From: Isoetes taiwanensis
Lineage: Eukaryota; Streptophyta; Lycopodiopsida; Isoetales; Isoetaceae
DNA: 64,000 nucleotides
Assembly: GCA_021234155.1 (NCBI GenBank)
Contig: JAJEKV010000005.1
Coordinates: forward strand, 11,218,572 to 11,282,571
Reading direction: 5' to 3'
The position numbers and the translations under genes were made by a program. The notes under the pieces are model-generated. The model was not told the DNA's origin. It was given only the letters and a program-made list of their open reading frames with translations, and did no database searches. This document shows, piece after piece, positions 46,537 through 60,070 of this stretch (positions are counted from its first letter, which is position 1; the number at the start of each line of letters is the position of its first letter).

Positions 46537-49500
46537 TCAAGTGGCACGGGCTTGATCTTGGATGCGACTCATGATGCGTGCCTGTAGCCGCTGAATCTCT
46601 GCATGAAGGTCATTTCCATTACACATGCATAGCATTGAAGGGTTATGCTGGTGCTTCATATTATCAAACTCTATTTCTTTTCTGGGGCTCACTGGAAGCT
46701 CCATAATGTTATGTTGGTTCTTATCTTGTGTTGGGCTCTCTACAAAACCCAAATGCTTTGGAATGCCATATATTTTATCCTCATGGCTGTTGTGACCCAT
46801 CACATGGTTTGTACTTCCGTACAGTTTATCCTCAGGGCTGCTGTTCCTCGACTCCCCATAAAAACACTGTGGTTGGATAGTTCCAGTTAGGCCGAAAAGA
46901 ACGGTTCTTGCCATATATGCTTCTTCATCTGCATCAAACGACAAACTTTAAAAGACAGAATGCAATGCTGATGGGAAGCAAGATTTAATCAATAATCCTA
47001 GTCTATTGTGCTAAGCCTAAAAAATGCCCTCATCACACTGACCAATAAGATGGGGCATGTGGCCGGGAAAGTCAATAATGATAAAAACCATTACCAGATT
47101 TCAACTTCAGCTCATATTCCAATTTGCGCAAAGAATTATCCCTTCTATTTGACTGTAATCTAAAATCGTCAAGCTCTAACTGAGCATTTTGGACCTGCAT
47201 TGTAAGATCACAAAAGCCAGTCATAAAATGCTCAAAACATAGGATGGCCTATGCAAGTACATCAAGAGTCCACACATCTGCTCATTAGAAGTAGTTCTGT
47301 CAAGGTGGTTCCTTGCCATGTTTATCAGCACGGTGAAACTCGGGCAGTTAGTCTCTTTAAGTCATTTTCAGCAGGTGAATATATCTTGTCAATGTCAACA
47401 ATTCATCATCAATCAAATGCAGCAAAAGCACATTATTGCGAAGAAGCCAACTTATCGACTGACAATGTGCAATAACATCTTGGGACTGCCCCTAGAAGGG
47501 TTAATGATGGGAAGTACCTGACTCAGTTATTTCAACATTCAAAGCATGCATTCAAGTGCAAAGTGCCACTTGATACACAGATTCTACAGCTGGTAAATCT
47601 GACTATATATTGCCAACTCTGCCTATTAAGTATGAGAGATAGAACAACATAGAACAGCTACCGTGCTTTTGTGAAACCATCATGCCTTTGTGGGTTTTGG
47701 CATAATATCGTGAAGATTAGTTGCTTGTTGCCATAACTAATATCAAAACTTATCTAGATGTTTTAGAAAAGGGGTAGAAATAAGTTCATTGTAAATGCGC
47801 GAACTTGGGATAATTCTCACATGTGCATCATACCTCTATTTCTTTCTTGGCAAGTAGATCTTCAAGCTCTTGGACATGCAGGTCACGAGCTTCTACTATT
47901 TCGGTCAGTCTCAAGCTCGTGAGTTCAAGTTTTTTCCGCAGTTCAGCAAGCTCCAGATCTTTTCTCTATAGTAAAAATGAGACTTCCAAAGTTAGAGAGT
48001 TCCAAAGTTATATGCTATGTCCATACAGTTCCTTGCCCAACTCACAGAAAAGTCAGAAAGGTACCATGCAGTTCCCCTGCAGCATGTTAAATTGGCCCTC
48101 ATGGTCATCTAACAAATTTCTTAATGAAGCAGCTATGTCAAAAGCACTGGTTAGTTTTTCTCTGGACTCATCCGAAGCACCCTCAATTTTCTCAACTGTT
48201 TCCTTCAACACCTGCAAGATATTTGCCATTTGAGGAGAGGAAGTCAACCACTTCCTAAGTCAAAGTTCATTGTTACTATCTTATATTTCTTTGTAGTGCT
48301 TACTTGCCAGAACTTTCTTTGGTTTATGTGGTTTTATGCAATATCTCAGACAAAATGACCACTATAATCAATACTCTAAACTTAAGAGAGACCTATAATT
48401 CTGCAAAATATTTCAACTATGTGCTAAGCTAATGCAACCTGGCCATAACCATGTGATCTTGTAATAATCTTCCCATATGACAGCGCCACATTTCATTTCC
48501 ATCAATAACTCGGAGCGGAACATGAGTAGAAAAACAGTTAATAAAAACCTTTTCATAGACATCAATCTGAGAAGATCTCTCTGTTAGTTGGCGCTGAAGA
48601 TCTTTGATGGCCATCTGAAGCTTTTGAATTTCCAGTGTGCTTTTTATCTCATCTTCAGCATCTTGGACATTTTTCTCGTGCAGGGCCCTCTGCAAAGAAT
48701 CAAACATTCAAAGTTCTTGAACAATTAAAGCTATATGAATCAGCCCACTAGCTAAATCTCATGCCATCCATTAAATAAGAACCTAGACTATATTAATACA
48801 ATTGAGACAAGTGAAGTGAACGCCTTTATGCCCTTTTCCATGCAATCAAGATAGCTGGGTATACTACCTAATAAGAAATTCTTTTTTGAATTGTAATGAT
48901 TGACTGGGATAAGATAGTCTGGGAGATTACTGCATTATAGACCATTTGGAATCTTGCATGCCTACACTTCATTAAACAAAGAGACGTTGAAAACTTTTTT
49001 AAAATTCAACTAATTTGTGGTAGAATAAATGAAAATGTGATATTTAATACGCTAAAAATTATACAAGACTTCCCAGAGAAATCTTTTCTTAACAACATGC
49101 CCGCGATCTCATACCTGCAATTCCAATAATTCTTTCTGTAGCTCTACAATATGTATTTCCCGTTGCTCCAATTCCCCTTGAAGCGAACTTTCAAGAAATG
49201 CTCCATCTTCTAACGCATGATGCAATTCTTCCGTTTTCTTTTCCTTTTCAGCAATGATTGCCTTCAACAGTGCACTTTCATCTGATAACACGTTTAAGCG
49301 ACCAACAAGACTAACATTCTCCGTACTTATTAACTTTGTTTGTTCTTTCTCTTCTTCATACTGAGCCTGTATTAAACAGAATATTAATTAGGCATACAAA
49401 TGAATTTCAGCTACGTAAAAAACATAAGTAGAGTCTGCAAGCTAAGAGACGAACAGTTGGCAGTTGTGTGCAGGGCTTTATGTTTAAGTAAGCTACCTTA

Positions 49501-52500
49501 CTTTATTATATAGCATCTATCTACTACCTAATCCACTTTTCCGTTTCCAAGGTTTTTGGGCACTATTTGACGTGGAGGGGTTAAGACTGCCTCTATGTTC
49601 CTGCAAGCGCTGGACTTCTTGGTTTCATTCCTATTGGCAATTTCGTGCTAATCTCATACCCTGATCACTACGGCATGATCTATAAGAAACGAATATGTGA
49701 ACACGTTTATAAAAAAGAATGGATGTATTAGAAGCAAAGTAAGAATATCATTAACCAAACACCTCAAAAAATAAGGTTGGCTGGTGCACATATATAGAGT
49801 CTTCCAAGCAAGCAAGACTAGCTTGCAAACTCAAACATTTACGATGTCCCACCGGCCAATGAGGGATGCCAATATCAATTACTCGCCGCTTTTAGATTGT
49901 ATTTCCAGCTCGCAATGGGCTTTGCCATATACAGCATCTGCTTAAAGCCTTACACTCCAATATATGAAGGAAAATATCTCTATAAAACTCAAGCTACACA
50001 ATATGCAGTATGAGGCTTAGCTCTCTCCACTGATAGGCAATGGGGAAATGGACCATGAAAAATTTGTAAAGTATAAAGGGCTGGTATAGTAGATGTCAAA
50101 ACACATGTTCTCTCACATTGTCCATCATATCATGATGTTCGGTGCAAGTTTGACATTTGAGATGAACGGTCTTCTACAGTTTTGCACTCCTTCAGGTGAT
50201 AGAATGGGGAAATTTTTTATCAGAAATGACTTTTAGAAGTGACAATGTGAATGCAGAATGGACTACTGTACTACTATCCGAGGATGCATGAGATGATATA
50301 TTTTAGATTTAAATGTACCGACAGTCCTGGACTAACCAATGTAAAGCATTGATTTCACATACCTTCTTATTTGGCCCCCCTGCTGATGTGGCATCATAAA
50401 TGAATGTTGATGCTTGAATTGGAGGGCCAGATTTGATGCCACATCAGTGGGGGGGCCGAATAAGGAAGGTGTTCCCTCCCCTTCTGTTTTTTTTATTCTG
50501 ACAGAATTTCTATTGACATAGAAAGAACAGAGAACTGTATAAATACCTTGATTTCAAGAAGATTTTCCTGTAATTTGCTTCTGGCAACTAAAATGAAGTG
50601 AAGTGTGCCATGCATCCAAACATTTAAGCATTTTTGTATCTTGATCTGCACCCTTCGGGACTTTAAAATTCTTTCAAGTTTTGTAAATAGTTTCATCTGT
50701 GATGTTTCATCCCGCCAAATCTCCAGAAGTAACCTTGCCCTCTGATATTACCAGTAAAATGCCATATCAAAACCTTCCCCTTCCATTACAAAATAGTTAG
50801 TTTCAAGAAAGTATGCATTGAGGCATGAACATAAATGCAATAAGTAGAAATCTTAGCTTTTTGAAAGCAACAAATAACGACTTATGATTTGCTTGAATTC
50901 ATGTAAATTTTATGTATGACATTTCTGTGCTATAATGCCCGATCCTGTTATGTGCCTAGATGGAGCTTATTTGTGCACCAGAAAAAGCCAAAAGAACATT
51001 TGCTTGCTGCTATGCATATCAAGATGTGTTATCATCAAATTAGCTTTCAAGTACTTTTTAAGGTGTTCCATAATAAGGACAGATCCTTCAGACAAGGTTC
51101 ACACCTTGAAGTCTCTTCTCTTCTTCCTCGTTGTAACTCTGCGTTCATTTTGTTTCCTGCAACGAACATAATTAAAATGCTTGACATGAACGTATCTAAA
51201 AAAAACTTCAAAATTTAGACCTTATTACCTATTTATATAACTTTTAGCAGAGCTTTAGAAAGCAGAATTGATTTCTTACTTTAACATACACATAGCATAG
51301 TAGTTCTTCCAGAACACCATGGCAGTCCTTAGAAGAGCCTGATGCACTTGTAACAAGGCTTTTCTTTTGTCTTTCTGATGTTTAACAACTTCAGTCCACC
51401 TTTTAAAACACTGGAAATTCCAACAAAAGAAAATCTAAGCAAATTATGCATATGACATTTCACACTACAAATTTATACAATAAGCATATGGAAAAAATGC
51501 ATGTCAGCAAAAGAAATCAAAGAGCATCTTCCCGTTCCACCCCCAGAATCTGCTCTTGTGCTGATTGATAACACGCAAAAATATGAGCCTAGAGATTTCA
51601 CAACTTCAAGAAATTATACATGAACATAAAACCACCAATTTATAATATACAGAAGGGTAGTTCGGACCTGAGATTCCAGCCTGCTGACTTGATGTCTAAA
51701 TGAAATTAGCCTCAAGATCTTACTATTCTTCCTATGAAGCAAATATTCACAAAAACCCTGAAAAGCAATCTTCTGGTGATTGTGCTTCCAGAGAAGAATA
51801 GCTTCAATTGTAAGCCCCTTGATCCTCCTCATAAAATTTAGACTCTCTTCCCACCTACAAGAACCATTATTTAATGTTCTGGGATTAGGACATCGCACTT
51901 ACAAAGGCTAAGTCATTAAGCAAACAAAAAAAGACTGGATCCAAAACAAGGATGTTCCCCATGCCTTTTAAAAGCTCGCTTCTGAAGACAATGCTTTGTT
52001 TCCAACTGCATCTGCTTCAATCCCAATTTTTTCTTTTGACTGAAACCCATAGCAGATTGCCAGGAGATAATAGCCCGTTTACAACTAAACCTAACAATAT
52101 AACATTCGAACCATTTCAGCCACATCTTCTTCGGTCTGCCGATGTTCCTTATCCAATATGCCCACTGCTTCAAAGTAGATCTGCATCTAGCAGTATGCCA
52201 ATGCTTTACGGCTATTTTGCTTAGTCTATGATCACTTTCCTCAGGATAATTATCCAGGGCAGCTATATCCCTCCAAATAAACAATGACTTGCGTTTATAC
52301 TGTTCCACATTCAGTGCATACATTCTTTCAGCAACAACGAATGTATTCCATGCTCGCCAAGACTCATATAGACATATCTGCAGAGAAGAAGCAAGCTTCA
52401 ATGTTTTGTGATTTGCAGCAAGATTAACTTATGACATAAATTGCTTAGAGACCATACTACTTTCTTTTATAGATAGGATGATGCTTTCTACGAAAAAGGA

Positions 52501-55500
52501 TGCCAGAGAGAACGCTAGAATTCTCTGCTGGACAAATATCTGACACTATTCTAGCTGATTTTATAACATTTACCTGGCTTTGCCGACTTTGCGAAGTACG
52601 TATGAGACATGAACGACGTGCTGCAATAGAAAAAGCATAGATCCCTCGCTTCAGACATCTCCGCTCATAAAATTCAGCTGCAACTTTTGCACTAACACTA
52701 AGTGCACGTTTTTCTGTAACTCCTAGCTGGAAACTGAGGAACCATCTCCGTAACTGTGTTTTCCTTCCTCTGTCTTCTACAGCTTGGCAGAATTGTTCCT
52801 TTACCATAGTCTGTAAAAGTTAGGACATGCTGACCACTCTAATCTACAATGTGCACATAATTACAGTGTTGGAGACTAACCGCAGATATCATGTTTGACA
52901 GCTCTTTTGCATATTCTTCTGACCTAAACCTCATATTCTCTGCTTCTATAAAAAGGTCTTCAAGCTTTTTCTTGAGCATTGATTTTGTCTCCATAGTATT
53001 GTCGAGTTCTTCCTAAGAAAAGTATGAAATCAAGACCAGGATGACTTGAAATTTAAACAAAAAGTGAATCATCTGGAAGAAAGTATAATAAAACTTGGAC
53101 TTGACTCGTTTCACTTATACTGCAAATCTATGATGAGAGATATGAAGATGGGTGTATGAAGACGGGAATGCAAATCTACAAAGCAGCCAGCCAAAGTGGA
53201 GATATGAGGGAGCTCGCGGGCCACAATAGTTCAGTACATTCTTATTTCCCTAAACTCTCTCTCAGCATATCTTCTTAAATGTAGCAGGCATCCTATAGAA
53301 CGTGCACTATCTAACAGGCATACAGCCAACATTCACTTTATAGAGGGGAGTTTGCAGAATCAAAACTTCGAAACAAGAAAACAAAGGTAAATGAAGGCTG
53401 ATATTAAGAGAATTCTGTAACATCACCTTGATTCATATATACCAGATTCAAGTTCATAAATTGAGTTTAGAGTTATAGATTCCCACATTGGCTCGATCTC
53501 TTTCAGTTAAAGAGGATATGGATTGCTGAATTACAGTGCCAATATTGAAAACCTATTAAAGAGGTGTAAAATAAGCCTGTGCTTTGACTTTTCCAAAACA
53601 TGCATGTATACTATGAGAGAGATTTCATGAAATTGTCATGCCCACGGGAGAAGAGAGCAGTTGCATGCAGTACAAGAATATCCCAAGAAAATACAGATGA
53701 ACACCCCCACACCTCAAGGCATCGTATGTAAACTGAGTTATATTCTGAATTAGATTTTGTGAATGTCATGTACAAACATGCACATTAGATGCTTGAAATT
53801 ATTGTTTCAAATTTCATAGTTCCTAGGTGGACATTTCCCACCTGGGAATAGAAAAGATTGTAACCTTTTCTTTGATGGAAGGAATATGAATTGGTTCAAC
53901 GTGGCATTATAATTTCTATTCCCTAACAAAATGTATGAGGAATGCAAGAAAGGCATGAAGGCCTAACCAAAATCCCGTTTTCCCAATTCTAAATTCTTGC
54001 AACCAACAAAACTGAGGTGACAATTTAAAAAGCAGAGCACGCACACTCTAAATACTCTGAATTGCAAACAAGCTGGCCTCGATTTAAGAAAAATGTAGCT
54101 CAATGCAAATGTTTCCAGCCTCATAAGTAATTAGGTGTTTTTTTTCTCGTGCTCGAAGCAGATAGGATGGCACTTGTTACCTGAAGGGTCTTAACTCGAT
54201 TCTGTGCATTCTGTTTCGCTTGAAGACCTTCTGACAGGTTACAAATCTGAGATTGGAGTAAAGTTCGTTCGTGCTGAAAACCCTCTATTTGCATTTGAAG
54301 TGCATTATCCAGCTCTTTCTTTTCCTTTTCTAACTGAGATGCCCTACACATGCAGGAAAGACTGTCAATCATCGAAGGAAATCATAATGTTTATGAGCTT
54401 TCTCCAGAATTACAATATAATTCCCTCTTACTTAGCTTGTAACATCCCCCAATTTAAATGTCCATTGTGAAATTAAATATACCTACCTTTGAGCAAGCTT
54501 ACGTTGGAGCTCAAGTGTTTGTTCCATATCCTCATGCAAAGTGGTTAACTCAAATTCCACCCGACCCACATTATCTCGATTTTGTTTCATACAAATCTCC
54601 AATCTGACCAGAAGTAACATGAGAAAGGTAAAGGACATGGCTGTAGTATTCCATCAAAAATGCTGATAATTTGAAGTCTGAAACCTTTCATGAAGCTGCT
54701 GATTGATGTTCCATAGATTTTGCTCCCCATCAATATGTGCTTCTAGATCTAATTGCAATGCGGCAACTTGACGCCGTAAGGTTGCTGCATCAGAAGCTGG
54801 TGGTACCATCAAACCTCGTGCCCGGAGCCTAGGCTCTACCTTGAGGCGTGTCCCACCTGTGCTTGGACGAGTACTTAAGGCGTCTGCATTAACGCCTATG
54901 GGAATTGAATCATCCACATAGTGAGAAGGTTTCAAGACCCTAGTTGCTGCTGTAAGACCATCTTGTAAGGCTCCAACATTGGAGTAACCTGTGTCTCCAA
55001 TTACTGTATCTCCAATTAATGAAGGCCTGGCCAACAATTTCTCGTTGTTAACATCTTCTTCAGAATTTGATACCTAACAATAGAAACGAACATCAATATG
55101 TGTGAGGCAAACAGAAGTGATGAAACTCTAAGTTGAATATGCTCATGCCTACAACATTGTTCAGTTTATGGATGGAATAAACTATGGACAAGATAAAAAT
55201 AAAGATAAAATTTATTCACCATCTCTTAGAGAACCTGCAGTCTATGAGACAAAACAACTTACAACTAAACTAATAGAGCTCAAAAGGATCTAACTCATCA
55301 TTGACAATGTATTTGCGCTGCATTAAATCTTGCAAGTATGCTTCCAACCTCACTGAAGGTAATTGTAAGACATTATATACATTATGAATTTCCTCTACTG
55401 GAATATAATGTTGTTGTCTTACTACCTCATAAACAGGACAGACTAGTATAAAATGATAATTCATCGTAACTTCTCCCAATCTGCAAACTTTACATGCTTT

Positions 55501-58500
55501 CTTTGATCTTTGTACGTCTTTCCAACATCCACATTCATTTGCAAACGATGGAAACTAACCTTTCATACTGCAAATATGATGTCGAGAGCAGTCATTGGTT
55601 ATGGTACCATAGGAATGCAGTCCTTATCATGGGAATGATCTTTTTTTGATGAAACTCCATTTTCCCCTGTGCATTTTTCCATATTTTTTCAATTACTTTG
55701 ATTCTTACCAAGTCCTTTATGCCCTCTGGTGTTACTAGCATATCATCCATGCTTATATCCCATCGAGCCAATGATCTACCACCATCCTCCGACCAACCAT
55801 TTTCCTGTGATTCAATCATGGCTTTGACCAGTAGTCTATCATCAGAAAGGATTGTAATGTATACAACAACAAGTGGCATTCCAGGTAAGAGTTGGACCAT
55901 TTCATCAATGTATATTCCTTTTTGTTCTCTTCAAAACCTAAAAGCAATAGAATAGCTGGTATAATGAAGATAGTAAGTTGCTCCATAACCAAGAACCAAT
56001 AGAGAAGGCTTACATAAATATGATAAAGATGTTCTTTGATGGAAACAGGCAAGAGAATAGGTAAAAGGGCTCTGTTTGTGCTTCTTTTAGATTCACAGGT
56101 TATCAATTTCAAGCGATAACCACAAGAACCTTCATCACTGATGTTGAGAACTTGTAAGACAACCTTTCGAAGCACATACACCAGATTGCCTTGGAATAGC
56201 AATGGGCCAGCTGATCATACCAGATCCAAAGAAAAGTATGCGGGGCACAAGAATGGCACCTTTGTCCCTTATGTAACATAAGTCAGGTACCAGAGGAATG
56301 CTATATATTTTGCCATCTATTGCTTTCGATCCTTTTCCTGAACGCCATTAGATTCCCAAGGACCAGAAGATGTAAATCTTCTTCTGTGGTATCTAGGCAA
56401 AAGCTCAAGAAACAGAAAGATGAAGTCAGCCTATCAAGGGTTACCTATAAAAAGAGCTTTCGTGCATTTCTTCAGTGGAAAACAGGCACAGCTCTTTCCC
56501 CCTTTAATATGTGAGGATCACTGGCTGGACTTCATTGCATCATCAGGGCCTCCAATTGTAGTTAATACACTACAATTAATATGGCTTATGCTTAGTTGAT
56601 ATAAATGAGAGCATGAACCGATGGAAGAACTCATTAGACATTCTGCAACATAAGCTGTGTACCAGATGAAAATGTCCTAACGTAGAAAGAAAGAAAGATT
56701 ATATTACGTCTCCGAGAGACCGTTTGGGTCTATGAGACCAATATACATCAATCATGTCCAGCTAGGGGCGCATTTGCAGCCACCTAGAGATATTGCTTAA
56801 CTGCCTAATTATCATGCAATTTAGAGTTGCCACTGGATAATATAATCTGGCAGGTAATTCTGAGTTGTTGCATTTTATGTGATTAAGACAACTTTGATCC
56901 CCCGCTCGTCAATGGTTATATTTAGTTACGAAGAGCCAGTCAGCTTGCCACGAATTCTGTGGCCAGGTGATCATGTTCTTCACAAACTCCTAAGGAATGT
57001 GAAGGTTATCTCCATAAGGTTGAACAACACATGCTGTCGTGCTCCAGGAGCAGAAGGTGGTACGTTGCTACATGATCGCCATGATGCCGCATGCATTAAG
57101 TGAATGTTCCTTCTTGACAACGTTAATTTTGAAAGTCTACAGGTTCTGAAGAAGTTGACATGTTGGACATTTGAGCAACAAGGGATGATGTACTATTCCC
57201 AGCAGGGTAGACTATGCAGAAATTTTACTGGCTATCACATCATTGTAGCTTTAGGAAAATGTCATTAACTCCGTAAAATCTGATAAACATTCCAGACTCT
57301 AAAAGTTGAAACTTACCAAGACCTCACGAGAAGTAGTTTTAAGCAACGGCTTTTCACGCTCAGCACTGTCATTGTCCTCATTTGCATAATTCTCTGACTG
57401 AAGCCCACCTTTTGATGTCTTTGCACTGTCTTCATTGATCTGGATCTCTATAGTTGTCCTAGCTCCATTTTTCTTTTCCTGGGACCTGCAAATTATTTTT
57501 GTACTCTTTAATGCAATACTAGGAAGAAGCAGACTAAATCACCCAATGATTTGAAATAAGATGTATCAAAACACCACCGAAATACTAGAATAATTATCCT
57601 TGAGCAGCCGTGCAGGCCTAAGATTGTTTTCGAGAAAGAAGCCCTGGCATGCCCTTCAGTGTTATACTATTGCTTCTAAGATTAATGTGGGAAACATTAA
57701 GGCCGGAGCCATCTCCTTCATGAAAGTTGATGATAGGAACTGAGCTTGTTAAATTTAAAGAAGAAAAATCTACGTAAAGCAGAACCATTGTTATGTAAAG
57801 CAGGACGTATATTTCTTCCTTCAGAAGAATAACTCATCTATGATTAGCTGAAATGATGGAAGGAAGAATACTCGTGTATGATTAGCTGAAATGCTTTCTT
57901 TCTTAACATGGAAGATATTAAAGTTACAACGTAGGTGACATAGTTATCCTGCAATTTTGCAGACCGAAATATGATGTGCAATTTTCTCACTCACTGTTCA
58001 ACTTTCCCTGGCCGTGTGCTATGTTTTGATATCTTCTGTCATCAGTATTATGTAACCTTTTTTTACATAACCTCTAAATTATGCGCCATTTGCATTGTAA
58101 ACTAGTGCATGAATTATTTGCGATGTAATATAGACATTGTCTACCTTTTGATTTCCAGAAGTCTTAAGCTTAGACCCTATATATCCATTTGGGCCGTGTT
58201 CTCTCACTTCCCAAACTTCTATTCCATGTTCTAAAATTGAAAGCCTCAATGGCAAAGTAGACAATTTCTGGTAGAATCGACGGAGGACAAAATCCAAAAC
58301 TTAATCCATGTGACTATCATGCTTTAGAGAACCATAATTGGCCCTTGATTTAAAGGTAAACTTTATCGTTCTATATATGCAAGTAGAAAAACGTTTGAAA
58401 CCTAGATGCAATGGAAACCTACAAAGCTTGCTTACAGAATTGGTGTATGCCTTGAGGCTGAATATGCAAGTGGCATGATCAATACTTTACATTATGAGTG

Positions 58501-59224
58501 GGACAGTGGCTGCACAAAACAAGACAAGTTAAAAATTCAAATGTAGCAAGAGTTACGTACTCTTTTAAGAGTTCGTTGAAGATTCACAATGCCCAAAAAA
58601 ATCATAATACGTACTATAAAATATTTGATGAGTGTGTTACCTTCTATGCATGCTTTTTAAAATATAATAGAACTGTGAAGGTTGCAAATGGCAGCTAAAA
58701 CACTTGGCAAGCATCAAGCCATTACTTGATTATTCCCGTGACAGAGCAGCGTCTATGACATAGAGAATAAAGCGACAAAATACGAAAAACCCAGGCAAAT
58801 TTTAGGCTCCACATCACTTGTTATAAAAGTTTTCTCGACGCAATCAAAAACAAGTTCAAGTAAAGGTTTTCTCACCAAACACAAGTTCAAGTACACCGGG
58901 GTTTCTGGATGAAAAGTTTTCTTTTCAAATGTAGATCTATCCAACAGCAAGTGTGCATTCATGCGAGTGTGAATGGATCACGTAATTTAGGCTTAAGAAA
59001 TGCACACTATTGAGACGTAGCCAGTATAGACCAAGATAAAAATGCCCGTGTAAAATATAAGCTAAGATATTCTTCTAAACAAGTAGAGGACCAAAATTGA
59101 GAGCGGTTAGAAGTGAATATATCCTGCAGTGAAGATCATATACCTGAGAAGAAAGGCAAGCGTACCATACATCAAAAGTGAAAGAAGAGAATGAAGAAAT
59201 AAATTTCGCAACATCCCCAGGCAT
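46537..59224 (-). CDS. Sfi1-like coiled-coil protein, 1140 aa
   Basis: An 18-exon model with all phases consistent. Exons: 59224-59144, 57478-57317, 55073-54685, 54603-54487, 54343-54181, 53012-52881, 52810-52574, 52377-51965, 51854-51668, 51410-51280, 51156-51105, 50741-50547, 49366-49115, 48689-48549, 48211-48065, 47965-47834, 47194-47095, 46928-46537. The protein has an acidic/Ser N-terminal part (to about 190), a first coiled coil (195-345), a central basic helical region (350-750) in which Trp recurs in short motifs (RRWFLSF, SWRAWNTF, IWRDIA, KHWHTAR, KQWAYWI, KMWLKWF, KRWEESL, KRWTEVV, FWKNYY, NVWMHG), a second coiled coil (755-1010) and a polar tail. Spaced Trp helices between coiled coils are the pattern of Sfi1-type centrin-binding proteins of centrosomes, spindle poles and basal bodies; the function here is inferred. 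The intron between exons 8 and 9 needs a GC donor. The first exon is the least certain. Confidence 0.82.
50362..50469. mobile_element. 108-bp foldback MITE in an intron
   Basis: The left arm CCTTCTTATTTGGCCCCCC continues TGCTGATGTGGCATCA; the right arm TGATGCCACATCAGTGGG continues GGGGCCGAATAAGGAAGG. The arms are inverted over about 35 bases with few mismatches and a short loop. The element lies within the intron between exons 12 and 13 of the Sfi1-like gene. Confidence 0.8.
55260..56210 (-). pseudogene. decayed ORFs of an element inside an intron
   Basis: Within the intron between exons 2 and 3 of the Sfi1-like gene, minus-strand frames at 55592-55900 (WSEDGGRSLARWDISMDD, KVIEKIWKNAQGKMEFHQKK) and 55270-55500 (CKVC, VTMNYHFILVCPVYEVVRQQ) are open but separated by stops. 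The second resembles the Cys...H-F-x-x-x-C-P-x-Y terminal segment seen in several retroelement proteins. The family cannot be named with confidence. No ends were seen. Confidence 0.45.
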
Positions 59225-59585
59225 TCTCGAAAATGGAGGAAAATGTTGCCAACGAAGCGAACTGGAGACTAGGGCTCAAGCTCACTCTTGCTGATCAAGG
59301 CCAAGAACTCTGTGGGTGGCGGGTTTAGCCCAAAGATTCACATCGCTTCATCTTCGCCCTTGATTTTCCTTGCTCATTAAAAAGATCAAGATTTATCGCG
59401 AAGACAAACCCATTTTAGAGGCTCAAAAAATATCGATACCCTTAGTAATGTGGTGATACCTTCGCCAACCCTCTGCCCAAACAAAAAGTTCTTTTAGTGC
59501 AAAGGGTTCTTTTGTTTCCACTATCTCACAGTGGCACATACTTTCTACTCAATCCGAGCCATACGCTACAATCCTGGCCGTCCAA
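59225..59585. other. upstream region of the Sfi1-like gene
   Basis: Probable 5' UTR and promoter of the minus-strand Sfi1-like gene. No TATA box at a convincing distance and no other feature recognised. Confidence 0.4.
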
Positions 59586-59587
59586 GA

Positions 59588-60070
59588 CTAATCCTTCCGA
59601 CGGAATCACTACCGGCTCGATACTGCAAAAAAGAATCACACCTGATGAATCCTTTTGGAGGGAATGACAACCTCATTATCCCGTGCGAAGAATATCACCT
59701 TATGCGAATATCCTATCCCACGGAACCCTTAACAAGATATTCACCTAGAAGGAATCACCATGTTAGAAGGTGTCACACTCAAAAGATCCTGTGGGAAGGA
59801 CTCGCCGAGCAATTATCCCTTGCTATGGAACCACGGCACAAACGAGGATATCAGGCCAATGCCAGAAAGTTGCCAGGTACTTTGCAGAACATCGCAGTTG
59901 TCCGTCGGACGAGGTAATCCCAGCCGTTGTTTAGTGAATCCATCGGAGGAATCACAGAGTGGAAATTCTCCGAGGTAGAATATCCACCTATGTAATTCCT
60001 AGTCGCGGGCTCATACTGTTTGGATTCTCTATGGCGCTTAAGATCATTCCTTCTCGTGGAATCTTCGAAT
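59588..60070. repeat. degenerate ~28-bp array of ATCCYTnnnnRGGAATCAC units
   Basis: At least ten related units can be read, each a small imperfect dyad of the form ATYCY - spacer - RGAATNAC. Examples: ATCCTTCCGACGGAATCAC (59591), AATCCTTTTGGAGGGAATG (59648), TTATCCCGTGCGAAGAATAT (59676), ATATCCTATCCCACGGAACC (59708), ATTCACCTAGAAGGAATCAC (59739), AATCCATCGGAGGAATCAC (59937) and TCATTCCTTCTCGTGGAATC (60045). Starts are separated by about 27-32 bases or roughly multiples of that. It lies 0.35-0.85 kb upstream of the Sfi1-like gene. An ORF of 128 codons across it (59531-59917) is a by-product. Confidence 0.55.

Noticed and set aside
59531-59917. 128-codon ORF upstream of the Sfi1-like gene
   Set aside because: It lies across the degenerate 28-bp repeat array and has the repetitive composition expected from it.
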